Source: Helianthus annuus (Eukaryota; Streptophyta; Magnoliopsida; Asterales; Asteraceae). Taken from it: a DNA stretch of 64,000 nucleotides. Positions 52,851 through 64,000 of this stretch are shown here, one piece after another; position 1 is the stretch's first letter; every line of letters starts with the position of its first letter. A model generated the notes under the pieces. That model had not been told where the DNA came from. It ran no database searches and saw nothing but the letters and a program-made list of their open reading frames with translations. A program made the translations under genes and the position numbers. The DNA is taken from assembly GCF_002127325.2 (NCBI RefSeq), contig NC_035435.2, positions 15,171,502-15,235,501 on the forward strand, in the 5' to 3' direction.

Positions 52851-53229
52851 ACACAAGGATTTTAAGAAAGCTTAAAATCGATGGCCTAATCAGTTTTTCA
52901 AAACTTTTTAAAACGCGCACACATTTTTCTGCATTTTAGTTAGTTTTTGCATTTACAGTAGGTTGAACACGGGTCGTGCTCACTGAACACGGGGCCGTGC
53001 TGCATATTTTTTTTACAAACTCCCAGATACAGAGTCTGAACACGGGGTCTTGCTCGCTGAACACGCCCCCGTGCTGCACAAAACCAGTTACATTTTCTAA
53101 AACTCCTAGATACAGAACCTGAACACGTGGCCGTGCTCACTGAACACGGGGCCGTGCTCAGCCTCTGTTTCTGTTTTTATTTTTGTTTTCTAGTCCCGAG
53201 ACTCTGTTGTGGTCTGCTGAGTGATTCTT
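52851..53229 (+). promoter_or_regulatory. 5' leader of Athila-like element 3
   Basis: Non-coding. It repeats GAACACGGGGCCGTGCT and variants at 52965, 53038, 53123 and 53142, the same palindrome family as in its LTR promoter. Confidence 0.6.
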
Positions 53230-53748
53230 ATGGATCAATACTCAGGAGATTACAACTACCACTATGAGGAGGATGATTATAAAGAAGAGTATTGTACCAT
53301 TTGTGGTAATCCTCATTCGGAACAATATTGTGACCTCTTTGAACCATCCCCTTCGTACACATACTATGAGGAACCTAGGTACGAGCCAACAACTTCATAT
53401 ACATACTATGAAGAGCCGAGGTATGAACCTTCTCCTTCATATACGTACTAAAAGAACCAAGGTATGAACCTTCTCCCTCATACTCATATCTTGATGAACC
53501 AAGGTATGAGCCTTCTTACTCATACTTTGAGGAGCCAAGTTATGAGCCTTCACCTTCATATACTTACTATGAGGAACCATGGCGTGAACAACCCACCTCA
53601 TATGAGTATTATGAAGAACCAAGTTACGATCCTTATCCATCATATACTTACAATGAGGAACAATGGTATGAACCATCTACCTCACATGAGTACTATGAGC
53701 AACCAAGGATCGAACTTCCAAATTCAAGCTTTGATGATACTTATTCAA
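53230..53748 (+). pseudogene. Athila gag N-terminus with tandem EPRYEPSPSYTYY repeats, truncated
   Basis: MDQYSGDYNYHYEEDDYKEE begins the protein. CTICGNPHSEQYC is a zinc-knuckle-like CxxC...C start. Then about nine repeats of 13-15 residues, consensus EEPRYEPSPSYTYY, fill the rest. A small deletion makes a TAA at 53449 in the third repeat, after which the repeats continue in another frame to 53748. There element 4's LTR interrupts the ORF (SFDDTYS|). Repeats of this Tyr/Pro/Glu-rich kind suggest a disordered region. Confidence 0.7.
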
Positions 53749-55427
53749 TGATGTGTGCGAGGTGTTATATATATTAGGTATATATTTTAAGCCCTTTTTA
53801 CACTTTTTAGCCAAGTTTTAAATTTATAAAACACGATATTTATTAACAATAAACCCACATATGGGCAAGTGCAGCCATCGTGGATGTAGTATAGTGTTGG
53901 TAAGATACCGAGGTCGTCCAAGGACACAAGAGCTTTTAGTACTGGTTTATCCTCAACCTCTAATCAAATCAAAATGTTAGAAAAAATGTTTTAAACTAAG
54001 TAAAATGCTGAAAAATAAAATAAAAATAAAATAAAAATAAAAATAAAAACAGATAGACAAGATGAATCACTTAGATCCGACTCGTGTGTAGTGTAACCTT
54101 TGATTATTTTCGCACTTTTGCACTTGTTTAAGAGATTATCTTAGTTATTGTAGTAGGCCCCTCTTTTGAAGGTGACGTTACCCTCAATCCAGTAGTTTGA
54201 GTCAACAAGGATACAATCCTAAAGGGTTAGATTATTGAAAGATAATTAATTAAGTTATTAATGCATAATGTGGTAGGCCCCTCTTTTGAAGGCGACGTTA
54301 CCCTCAGCTAAGTAGTCTGAGTCAGCAGGGATACAATCCTAAGTAGCTGGGTTAAAGTTTTAATAGTAGTTTAACTTATGAGGGGATCAAAGAGTTTGGA
54401 CCCCCACCATCCAATACCTTTGGGTATTGAAGGAGGTCCTACTAAATTTGACCCAGGTCCTTTGCAGGATCTATACACTGAACAATGGCAAGACTCTTAC
54501 CAAACCGTTCCCTTAACCCCCGACCAGGTAGCCAACATACCTCCATATAGACCGTGGAGATATGAATGGTGAAAATCTTTTATTTTATATAGACAGTAAA
54601 ATAATGCCAAGACACCACGGACAAACGATAAGGAAGAATCACCTTCAACATAAGAAACTAGTAATTAAAGTCGTTAATACAAAACCAATTAAAAAGTGCA
54701 AAAGATTAAAAATAAAAAGTATTACACTAAACACTTGTCTTCACCAAGTGATGTAAGAGACTTAGGAAAACATGGCCTTTGATTGTCAAGAACTCTTACG
54801 ATCAATCTTGGATCCCGAGACGACTCACACACTTTATGATGGACAATGGATGATGGTGGTGGTGGATGATGGGGTTGTGATGGTGGTGGGTGGTGGGTGA
54901 AGTGTGAGAGAGGTGGTGTGCCAAGGGATGAGTTGCAAGAGCTCCAAACACTCCTATTTATAGGCTGAACAGAAGCTCGGGCACGGCCCCGTGTCCATCA
55001 GACACTCCCTTTCTTCATTAATTGTAATTCGCAATTACAATAAATGCGCCTGCACCAAGTTGACCACGCCCCCGTGTCCGCTGGGCACGGCCCCGTGGTG
55101 GGCATTAGAAGCTTCTATAGGTTTGTCTTTTCTGCTGCTTCTTGGGCACGGCCCCGTGCTCATTGAGCACGAGGCGTGTTCAGTCTTCTGTTTTCTTTGT
55201 TTTGCTTGGGAAGATGCTGTCGGGGGGTCGGGCATATCACTTTTGTTCCTTTTCTTGTATTTAGGTTGATTTTGCTGTCTTTTTGCTTCTTTTGTTATTT
55301 TGAGCTCATTTAATCCTGAAAATACAAAAGGAAGACAAAAGCATACTTTTTCCAACATTAGTACTAAAAAAGGGTTAGTTTTAAGCCATAATTGATGTAA
55401 TTTATATGTTGCATTTTGTGCACATCA
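53749..55427 (-). mobile_element. 3' LTR of Athila-like element 4
   Basis: On the minus strand it starts TGATGTGCACAAAATGC at 55427 and ends ...CGCACACATCA at 53749, about 1679 bp. It is an inverted, diverged copy of the element 3 LTR (same family). CACGGCCCCGTG (54982-54993) stands 19 bp before TATAAAT (54962-54956, minus), the same spacing as in element 3. TTCAA (53744-53748) would be one target duplication; the partner is outside the window or lost. Confidence 0.85.
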
Positions 55428-56031
55428 AATACCCCCACACTTCAATCTTTGCTTGTCCTCAAGCAAAACTCTTTATAATGTGGCTTTATTCACTCCCAAA
55501 TGGAATGGGTAGAAGAGAAGGTTTCTGGGCTTGTCATAGAGTGTCGGGAATTCCAAGATTATTTAGGTTTTATTTTTATTTATTTACAATCCTATTCGTC
55601 ATGATTTATTAAAAACGTTTCATGAGATAAATTATTTAGTAGGGCATAACATACCTCTTTAAAATTCCATTTATATACAAGTTCACATACCTCACGGGGG
55701 AATCACTCAACACTCAGCCGAAGGTGTATTTTTTAGTGAATCACTCGAGAGCGGCATGAAACTTACTCCTACCATAAGCTTGCCAAGAAATCAATCCTCC
55801 TCCTTTTTAACTTTATACCTTTGTAAATATCAAGAGGACTTTTTGGGTGAAAGGTTAGGCTTAGGCTAAAGGTAGGTGGTTGGGTTAGTGGTTAGTAAAA
55901 AGGGCGAAAAGCGTAACAAACGTCGGTTTTTTGAAAGACTTTTTATTTTTCACATTTTTATTTTATTTTGATGAACCACTTGTTTCAAACAAAGTTATTT
56001 TTGATGAACCTGTTTGTTTGTTTGGTTTCAT

Positions 56032-56033
<2 letters not shown>

Positions 56034-56109
<76 letters not shown>
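56034..56109. repeat. (AT)38 microsatellite
   Basis: 76 bp of uninterrupted AT dinucleotide. Confidence 0.98.
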
Positions 56110-56111
<2 letters not shown>

Positions 56112-57382
56112 CTTCGATAAGGAAGAGTCATTAGAAAACCGAACGTTGTTACTAAAATAAAGGGTTAAAAATAAAAAGGTTTAGGTGGGTAAAAAGGGTG
56201 ATGGTTTTGGGTTAAGAAATGAAAAGTTTAGGCTCAAAGGGGTTAACTAGGGGGATTTTGGGTGGTAAAAAAATGAAAAATAATGGTGTTAGTCCTAATA
56301 CCTCCATCATTTACTTACTCGGGTTTAAGTTGGTAAGGACCGGGAATGTATTGTTGTGGCAAGTTCTAGAGTCGTACGAACCAAGCGGCCATTCACACAA
56401 AAAATAAAAAATGAGCATTTAGTGTAGAGATATATATTTGTATGCTCGTTAAAGGCTCAAAACTCACTTTTGTGGGAAAGGGTTTTTTATGTGATCAAGT
56501 ATATATAATCAAATTTTAACTAAGTTTGTCATGCCTTTTCGTAATTTTCATATGTTGGTTCTTTTTATCACGACGCTATCGGTTGTAAACTTGTAAAAAT
56601 ATAACCTTGTTAGAACTTGAATTCCCAACTTAAACTTAGACAAGTAAAAAAATGAAATTTTTTTTGAAAAAAATTGGGGTGATTAGCGGTTCCAATAGAG
56701 TTTTGTGTAAGGCTTGTTATTAGGACTTGCAAGATTCAAGGTTTTAGCATCCCCCCCCCACACTTAAATTACACATTGTCCTCAATGTGTCCCAAAAATA
56801 AATTTTTAGGTTGATTGAATGTGTAAAATTGTGTTAAAAGCAAAAATTTTATATTACTGGCATCCTGGACACGGCCCCGTGTCGGTTGGACACGACCCCG
56901 TGTTCAACTGCTAGTAACGAAAACTTACAGAAGATGGACACGGGGGCGTGTTAGCTGGGCACGACCCCGTGTCTGGCAAAAATCTGCAGAAATTAAACAA
57001 ACAGCAGGTCTGGGAGGTGGGCACGGGGGCGTGTCGGCCGGACACGACCCTGTATGGACAGTCTGCAGGGATGAAAAAAACAAGTTTCTTTCTTTGGTTT
57101 TCCTGTTCTGGCTTTAGTAGTACTAATGTTTAGCACTCTAAGCCTCATTTGTACCTGTTTTATCAGTAGATACCACACCAAACAATACCAAACCTCCTAA
57201 ATTACCAAGTTAAACATCCAAACCATCAAGTTAACGGTAAAAACAAAAGCAGAAAATAAAAATAAGTTAGAAAAAGTAAATTGTTCAACACTTCGGCACG
57301 CAGGCCGGAAATTGTTCGATAGAAAGGGAATTTAACCTGTGGGATCACCAACCAGCCGCTTCTACTCCTGCTCCACCCGCCT

Positions 57383-57724
57383 AGTCCATGTCTTCATCAC
57401 TTTCATCACCTCCTTCCCCGCACCCCGCCATATACTCCCGGATGCTTCCTATGTCATCTTGGATATCGGTGATGTTTCTTTCAATGGCTCCGACCCGGTG
57501 GTATGTGTTGTTGGCGAGGTTTTAGGTGTTCCTGGTGCACATAAGGTTTTCCTACAAAAGATCATGTAAACTCTGAAAGTTAGGAAAACCACCCCCTTGT
57601 GAGGAGGACTGGCCCGGGTCACCGTGGGGTTGGTACTGGTATTGGGGAGGTGGAGCGTGAAGGACTAGCGCCTCTTGCGGGTTCAATGCATGGCCTTGCA
57701 TCCTCTGAAAGCTCACTGATCCGT
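57383..57724 (-). pseudogene. C-terminal tail of the Athila ORF in element 4
   Basis: One frame reads FQRMQGHALNPQEALVLHAP, then QYQYQPHGDPGQSSSQGGGF, meets a stop, and the tail ERNITDIQDDIGSIREYMAG and GGDESDEDMD ends at a stop near 57383. It is homologous in position and acidic ending to the ORF at 50659-51263. Confidence 0.5.
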
Positions 57725-58609
57725 TGTGACAACTCGAACTTTAGACTCACTTTGTGTAACGATACGTGGTTATGAGAACGTTGTTTATTGAATAATTATG
57801 TGATTTTGTTATTACGTGTGTTGTGCATATAATATGTGTATGTATGTAAACGAGCCAAACCGCACAAAGCTACACAACTTGAACCGCACAACACCACTCG
57901 CACAAGCCCTTTGGGCCACTCCTTGTCATCGGGTCCATTAGACAACCGAGTGGGCTCGGCCCACTCCCCACTCGCAACACACACAAAACCAAGTTAGGGG
58001 TTTTGTTTTACCACTTTTGCAAATCAAGCACTCACACACAAACCCTAGAAGCTTTGCTCTCTACCTCTCTCTCTCGGCTGCTTGAACCCGACGGCACCAA
58101 GGAGCACTCTTGCCCGGATCACACACCTCACTTGTAATCGGTTAGTGTATTACCTTTGGATTTGTGATTTCTGTTGTGCTATACGTGTTACTTGATGTTA
58201 TCCGGTTGGAATTGTATGATGAACAATAGTGGTTACAAGATAATATGTTAGGAATCGGGTTGAATGTTGATAAATGTAATCGGCTTCATGTTTGTTGTGA
58301 ATCGGATTATTTGGATGATGATATCAGATTGTACGTGTGCTAATCGACTGATGTGTGTTCATGTATGGATGTTATGCTAAATTATTAAGTTAATGTGTAT
58401 GCTAGTAATCGGACCGGATCATGCGAATTGTTAATGTTGTTCATATGGAATTAATTAGGGTTCTTATGAATTTGTGTTGCAATTATCTTATTTGATCGAT
58501 ATCATGCTAATGATTTGTTGAAAATTATGTTAATTGATCTGGTTACCGAAACTGACCAAACTGTTAGCTGAAATCACGGGATTTAATTGACTAGAGTATG
58601 GAAATCAGT

Positions 58610-58812
58610 TACACGTCCGGTTGCGGCTCGGATTGCGAGTCGGAACCCCACTCGAAACCACAACCGCACGAACCGCAACCACGGTTGCGAGTCAGATTGC
58701 GACTCGTAACCAGACCGGGATGAACCGAGACCATCGTTGCGACTCGCATCCAGCCGATACGACTCGAGATCCTCGTTGCGACTCGTAACCCCGTTGCGAG
58801 TCGAGACCATCA
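58610..58812. repeat. Cluster of GTTGCGACTCG words in both orientations
   Basis: At least ten forms of GTTGCGACTCG, ATTGCGAGTCGG and CCACTCG alternate within 200 bp. It is a GC-rich island in an AT-rich LTR. Confidence 0.75.
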
Positions 58813-59294
58813 TTTACACGCACACTGTTGGGCCTTCACTGTTACGGGCCCAATCTATTGAGCCCAATGATTTGATTTATGGGCTGTTTATTAATGGACT
58901 TGTATGTATTTACTATTTGGGCCGATTGAGAATCTGGACTGTTTTGCTATTGGGCTGCTTATGTCTTTGGGCCGGGTATTGTTGAACTTAGAACAATTGG
59001 ATCTTCACATGCTATGTCTTATCTGCTTACGTGCGTACATATTTGCCATGACTATACGTGATTACCATATACGTGCTATACACGAACCTGACTCGTATAA
59101 TAACCATGATAGGACGTGAGTGACCATTTACTTGCTACTTGTAATCCTTGTGTATCTGCCGAGCAAACCAAGGTGAGTTCACACAGCCAAGGCATGGGAT
59201 TCCCGGGTTGGGAATTGGGTTGGATATGTTACTGTAAAAGGAGTTACTCGTACTTACGCATATACCAGACTATAGACCATCGTCCTCAGGTTAG

Positions 59295-59505
59295 TCAGGA
59301 CACGTTACGTAAAGCCTACGTAACCCAGTAATTGCCATATGTCTCCCGGGTCGGGAGGACACGTTACGTAAAGCCTACGTAACCCAATACCATCTACTGG
59401 CTTCCAGGTCGGAAGGCCACGCTGCGTAAAGCCTACGTAGCCCCCACACGTACCACTGTCCTCGGGGAAGGGCACGTCACGTAAAGCCTACGTGACCCTG
59501 TACGT
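59295..59505. repeat. Four tandem blocks with ACGTAAAGCCTACGT palindrome
   Basis: The units of 55-65 bp each contain GGACACG(T/C)(T/C)ACGTAAAGCC and TACGTA(A/G)CC; the arms ACGTA/TACGT are inverted around AAGCC. The copies start near 59299, 59350, 59417 and 59471. Confidence 0.85.
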
Positions 59506-60007
59506 TTTCCTGTTCTCGGTAAAGAAGAACACATGGTCGGAAGTTAGTCTAGTAAGTACCGTTAATGAGAAGCCCTCATTAGCCAGGATGAACATGGGAA
59601 GCCCCCACCTTTATTACACACTAGTATGGGAAGCCCCCACTAGCTATACTTATGCACTATGTTACGAACTTACTTTCTGTGAACTCGCTCAACTAGTTTG
59701 TTGATTATTTGCTGCATGCCTTGCAGGACCTTAGGTACTTTATGGAGCTTGCACAAGGAAGGAGCAGGTCGTTGTGGCAGATGGATCATGAACATTATTG
59801 AACTTATAACTTTACTTGGGTTTACTTTACATTGCTTCCGCTACTTAAAACAGTATTTGGTTTTGAAACATCAATCATGTCATGGTGACTTACGATGATT
59901 ACTTTTATTATTAAATGCTATGTTTGATATGATTGATGGCTTGATCCTGGTCAGTCACGCTCCCAAGCGGTGGTACTCCGCGGGTGGATTTTGGGGGTGT
60001 GACAGAT

Positions 60008-60020
60008 TGGTATCAGAGCC
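60008..60020 (+). other. Primer-binding site (initiator tRNA-Met)
   Basis: TGGTATCAGAGCC three bases after the LTR end. Confidence 0.95.
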
Positions 60021-60318
60021 ATTGGTTATAGAGAACTTGGTTTTAATATGGGAAAACGTTTTTATTAAAACCGGACTATAACCAGAACAGTGCTCTCAAC
60101 GATCCACAACGACGCTTCGCTCCACGTGCAAGACTCGACATCTTAGGTAATAAGGTTTATGTTTATTGCCTGTTTGCTAGAACTGTTTAGAACTTTGCTC
60201 GCATTACGCTTAGATACACATGCTTTGATTTCATGAGAACACCTATATGCCTACGCTTTTCTGTCATCGCCCTACTCGCGAACCATTCTTACGTATGTTA
60301 CTTGTTACTATGAAGATC

Positions 60319-63300
60319 ATGTCTGGACGAATCAACATGACACAAGCCCAGCTAGAGGCTCTTGTTCAAGCTCAAGTTGCTGCGGCAGTTGCAGCAGCTC
60401 AAGCAGGTAGTATATCCTGCAGTATAGGCACACACTAGGATCTTTAGATCCTATATTAACTCCCGTATTTAACTTCGTCCTATTCGTACACAATAGGTCA
60501 ACACGCGCAGCAGCCTGTCTGCACGTTCAAGAACTTCATGGACTGTCGTCCAAACTCTTTCAGCGGCACAGAGGGGGCAGTGGGACTCCTCCACTGGTTC
60601 GAGAAGCTAGAATCAGTATTCGAAATGTGCGAATGCCCTGAGGCTCGCAAGGTTAAGTTTGCCACCGGTACTTTGGAAGGGATAGCACTGACTTGGTGGA
60701 ACGCCCAAGTCCAGATCTTAGGGTTGGCAGCTGCTAACGCCACCCCATGGAACGACTTTAAGGAACTCATCAAGCGTGAGTATTGCACGCGTGAAGATAT
60801 TCATAAGCTGGAAGACGAGCTGTATAACCTGAAAATGGTTGGATCGGAAATCGAAGCGTATACCAAACGGTCGAATGAGCTGGCCGTTCTGTGTCCTACT
60901 ATGGTGGACCCTCCATACAAGCGCATTGAGTTGTATCTCAAGGGATTGGCGCCAGAAATTCAGAGCCACGTGACGTCGGCTAACCTCGAAAACATCCAGG
61001 AGATCCAGCGTCTCGCTCACCGTATCACCGATCAGGCGGTGGATCAGAACAAACTGCCCAAGCGTGTTAATGCTACTGCTAACGTCACCACCTCAGTTAC
61101 TCCTGCTACATCTGGTGACAGTAAAAGGAAATGGGATGGGGATTCCAGTAAAAGTTCAGCATCTGTTCAGCCACAAGCTCAGCAGCAGAAGATTGACCAC
61201 TATCAGAGTCCCAGTCAGCAATCCTCTGGTGGTCACAGACAGAGGAGATATCAGGGTAGTCAACCTAGGTGCCACAATTGCAACAGGCATCACCACGGCC
61301 CATGTAACAAGGGTCGTTGTCAAAGATGTCTCAAAATGGGTCACGAGGCCAAAGACTGTAGGAGTCCACGGCCTGCGAATCAGAATCAGCAGCCTCAGCA
61401 AACCGCTCCACAGAACCAGCAGCAGCAGCAGCAGCCACAGCGTGGAAACCGGGGATGTTTCCAGTGTGGGGCTGAAGGTCACTTCAAACGCGATTGCCCT
61501 CAGTTGAACGAGAATCGCAACAACAACAATCAGGGCAACGGAAACAACAACGGTGGAAACAACAACAACAACGGCAATGAAGCTCGTGGTCGCGCTTTTG
61601 TGCTAGGTCGAGGCGACGCAGTGAACGATCCCAACGTGGTTATGGGTAAGTTTCTCCTCGACAATATTTACGTTACTGTTTTGTTTGATTCGGGTGCGGA
61701 TACAAGCTATATGTCTGTGAAAATGTGTCAACTGCTAAAACGTGCACCAACACTTTTACCCACCAAACATGTAGTAGAGTTAGCTAACGGTAAAAGTCTA
61801 GAAGCCACGCACGTAGTTCAGGGTTGTAATCTTATCCTAGCTGGTCAAGCTTTCTCTATCGATCTCATTCCCATAGTTTTGGGTAGTTTCGACGTCGTGA
61901 TTGGGATGGATTGGTTATCCCAACACCAGGCAGAAATCTTATGCAGCGAAAAGATTATTCGCATTCCTCGTTCTGGTCAGGAACCTCTAGAAGTTCAAGG
62001 CGACAAGAGTGGTGCCGTGGTTGGCATCATCTCTTTCTTGAAGGCTCAGAAATGCTTACGTAAGGGGCACACTGCCATTCTGGCTCTTGTTACAGATGCC
62101 TCAGCAAAGGAAAAGAAATTGGAAGACATTCCAGTTGTACGTGATTACCCTCAGGTGTTTCCTGAAGACTTACCTGGCTTACCGCCTCATCGTCAGGTCG
62201 AATTTCAGATCGAGCTCGCTCCAGGAGCAGCACCCATAGCTCGCGCACCATATCGTCTAGCTCCATCGGAATTGGAGGAATTGTCAAAGCAGCTGCAAGA
62301 ACTCTTGGAAAAGGGTTTCATACGACCAAGCTCTTCGCCTTGGGGAGCTCCAGTACTTTTCGTGAAAAAGAAAGACGGTACGTTCAGGATGTGCATCGAC
62401 TACCGTGAACTCAACAAGGTGACGGTGAAGAACCGTTATCCTCTTCCGCGCATCGACGACTTATTCGACCAGTTGCAAGGGTCGTGCTACTACTCGAAGA
62501 TAGACTTAAGGTCGGGGTACCATCAGTTGAGAGTCCGGGATGAGGACGTCTCTAAGACAGCCTTCAGAACTCGTTACGGTCACTACGAGTTCCTCGTCAT
62601 GCCATTTGGGTTAACGAACGCGCCTGCTGTATTTATGGATCTTATGAACAGGGTGTGCAAACCCTATCTCGACAAGTTCGTCATTGTTTTCATCGACGAC
62701 ATCCTAATCTACTCCAAGAGTCAGGAGGAACACGAGCAGCATCTTCGCCTGATATTGGAACTCCTTCGAAAGGAACAGTTGTACGCCAAACTTTCTAAAT
62801 GCGACTTCTGGCTTCGTGAAGTCCACTTCTTAGGCCACGTGGTAAACAAGGATGGGATTCACGTCGATCCATCCAAGGTAGATTCGATCAGGAACTGGCC
62901 TGCACCGCGTACGCCAACGGAAATACGCCAATTCTTGGGTCTGGCAGGTTACTACAGACGGTTTATTAGAGACTTTTCGAAGATTGCTCAGCCGCTTACG
63001 CTACTGACACAGAAGGGTGTTACTTATTGCTGGGGAGAGCCCCAGGAGACGGCTTTTCAGCACCTAAAGGATAGACTTTGCAGTGCACCTATCCTCTCAT
63101 TGCCAGAGGGCACAGACGACTTCGTGGTTTATTGTGATGCATCCATTCGAGGACTGGGATGTGTGTTAATGCAGCGCGACAAGGTTATTGCTTACGCCTC
63201 TCGTCAACTCAAGGTTCATGAACGGAACTACACGACGCACGACTTAGAGCTGGGAGCTGTTGTTTTCGCGCTTAAGATATGGCGACACTACCTGTACGGT

Positions 63301-64000
63301 ACCAAGTGCACGATTTACACCGATCACAGGAGTCTCGAGCATATCCTTAAGCAGAAGGATTTGAATATGCGTCAACGACGATGGGTCGAGTTACTTAACG
63401 ATTATGAATGCGCTATCAAGTACCATCCAGGCAAGGCCAATGTTGTGGCTGATGCCCTCAGTCGGAAAGACACTCTACCACGGCGCGTGCGATCGCTACA
63501 GCTTACGATTCAGTCTAGCCTTCCAGCACAGATACGAGCTGCTCAGACAGAAGCACTGAAGCCCGAAAACGTCAAGGCTGAAGCCTTACGCGGCTCACGA
63601 CAGCAAATGGAACAGAAGGAAGACGGCGCCTACTATGTAACGGGCCGGATTTGGGTCCCACTCTATGGCGGTCTACGCGAACTTGTGATGGACGAAGCTC
63701 ACAAGTCTCGCTACTCGGTACATCCAGGGTCGGATAAAATGTACCACGACATCAGCACTACTTATTGGTGGCCTAGTATGAAGGCCCACATCGCTACGTA
63801 CGTTGGAAAGTGCTTGACCTGTGCGAGAGTCAAGGTCGAATATCAGAAACCAGCTGGCCTACTTCAGCAGCCTAAGATACCGCAATGGAAATGGGAAGAA
63901 ATTTCCATGGATTTCGTTACAGGCCTACCTAGATCCCAGCGTGGGAACGATACGATATGGGTCATAGTTGATCGACTCACCAAGTCTGCACACTTCCTAC
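60319..64000 (+). CDS. Tekay-type gag-pol polyprotein (runs off the right edge)
   Basis: [20 protein letters not shown] starts Gag. A 90-bp GT...AG interruption (60407-60496, with an in-frame TAG) separates AAAQAG from [16 protein letters not shown]; removing it restores a continuous frame that stays open to 64000. Gag has the TWWNAQV motif and three zinc-finger-like motifs (CHNC..., [28 protein letters not shown] near residue 350). Protease is at ~426 (FDSGAD). Reverse transcriptase has FIDDILIYS near 761, RNase [12 protein letters not shown] near 906, and the integrase zinc finger H...H...CLTC near 1100-1140 with the first core Asp in [10 protein letters not shown] near 1165. The rest of integrase and the expected C-terminal chromodomain lie outside. 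No stop or frameshift was noticed, so it is a young element. Confidence 0.92.

Larger units (their letters stand above)
55428..57724 (-). mobile_element. 3' internal part of Athila-like element 4
   Basis: The PPT (TTGAAGTGTGGGGGTATT) lies at 55428-55445. Non-coding sequence follows with an (AT)n tract, an internal PPT-like block at 56749-56795 (ACATTGAGGACAATGTG ... AAGTGTGGGGGGGG), CACGGCCCCGTG palindromes (56870-57060) and the end of an ORF near 57380. It is cut at 57725 by the Tekay element. Confidence 0.75.
57725..60004 (+). mobile_element. 5' LTR of a Tekay/Del-type chromovirus
   Basis: TGTGACAACTCG ... GGGGGTGTGACA, 2280 bp, followed by the initiator tRNA-Met PBS. Long LTRs and this PBS are typical of the Tekay lineage. 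Notable internal repeats are GTTGCGACTCG/CGAGTCGCAAC words at 58610-58812 and four copies of an ACGTAAAGCCTACGT block at 59290-59500. Confidence 0.9.

Noticed and set aside
53437..53676. Minus-strand His/Met-rich ORF and its plus-strand partner
   Set aside because: They are shadows of the Gag tandem repeats.
55931..56134. 67-aa ORF with (IY)n
   Set aside because: It is the translation of the (AT)38 microsatellite.
58583..58813. 76-aa minus-strand ORF in the Tekay LTR
   Set aside because: It is produced by the GTTGCGACTCG repeat cluster inside an LTR.

Overview
This is plant nuclear DNA made almost entirely of transposable elements. The families present (Athila-type and Tekay/Del-type Ty3/gypsy elements, Ale- and Sirevirus-type Ty1/copia elements, MULEs, CACTA, Helitrons), GT-AG introns and TATA boxes show a higher plant. 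Sequence styles such as the CACGGGGCCGTG-rich LTRs and the SANT/NAM-like genes remind me of Asteraceae (sunflower, lettuce, chicory relatives), but no single locus proves the family. No tRNA, rRNA, CRISPR or bacterial-type operon was seen.

Layout. 1-3797: 3' part of an Athila-like element (ORF end, long 3' region, PPT, LTR), inserted in the left end of a long-TIR DNA transposon (3798-5080) that carries two exons of a chloroplast ribosome-binding factor A gene. 5081-8539: AT-rich DNA with short repeats and a 550-bp hairpin. 8540-13554: a complete, apparently intact MuDR-like MULE (469-bp TIRs, perfect 9-bp target duplication) with a spliced transposase gene and a convergent small SANT/trihelix-like gene. 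13555-14680: a MITE-like stretch and one small membrane-protein gene, the best candidate for a host gene. 14689-17538: a degraded Ale-type copia element. 17717-19141: a Helitron. 19270-20560 and 20630-21451: two non-autonomous elements, each with a perfect 9-bp target duplication. 22197-23139: SANT/NAM-like pseudogene, cut by a CACTA element (23140-23495, resuming at 36642).

23496-36641: a 13.1-kb Sirevirus-type copia element in minus orientation with 451-bp LTRs that differ at one base and the target duplication CCCTG. It has gag, a frameshifted pol, and a 913-aa third ORF. That ORF appears to have its own internal promoter, which copies the LTR's palindrome-16 bp-TATA module, and a 5' leader intron. 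This is the most interesting single observation.

36642-39200: CACTA gene with a Ulp1-type cysteine protease domain. 39695-40251: Helitron 3' end and a piece of mitochondrial nad1. 40444-46230: a decayed composite with a Ulp1-like gene, an unknown small ORF and a FAR1-type MULE transposase, peppered with about 34 same-strand copies of (A/T)AACGCA(A/G)T that avoid the exons. 47460-57724: three Athila-type elements nested in opposite orientations. 57725-64000: 5' LTR, PBS and open gag-pol of a Tekay-type chromovirus that runs off the right edge.

The genes do not form a pathway. They are independent mobile elements at different stages of decay, with the MULE, the Sirevirus and the Tekay element the youngest and most intact.
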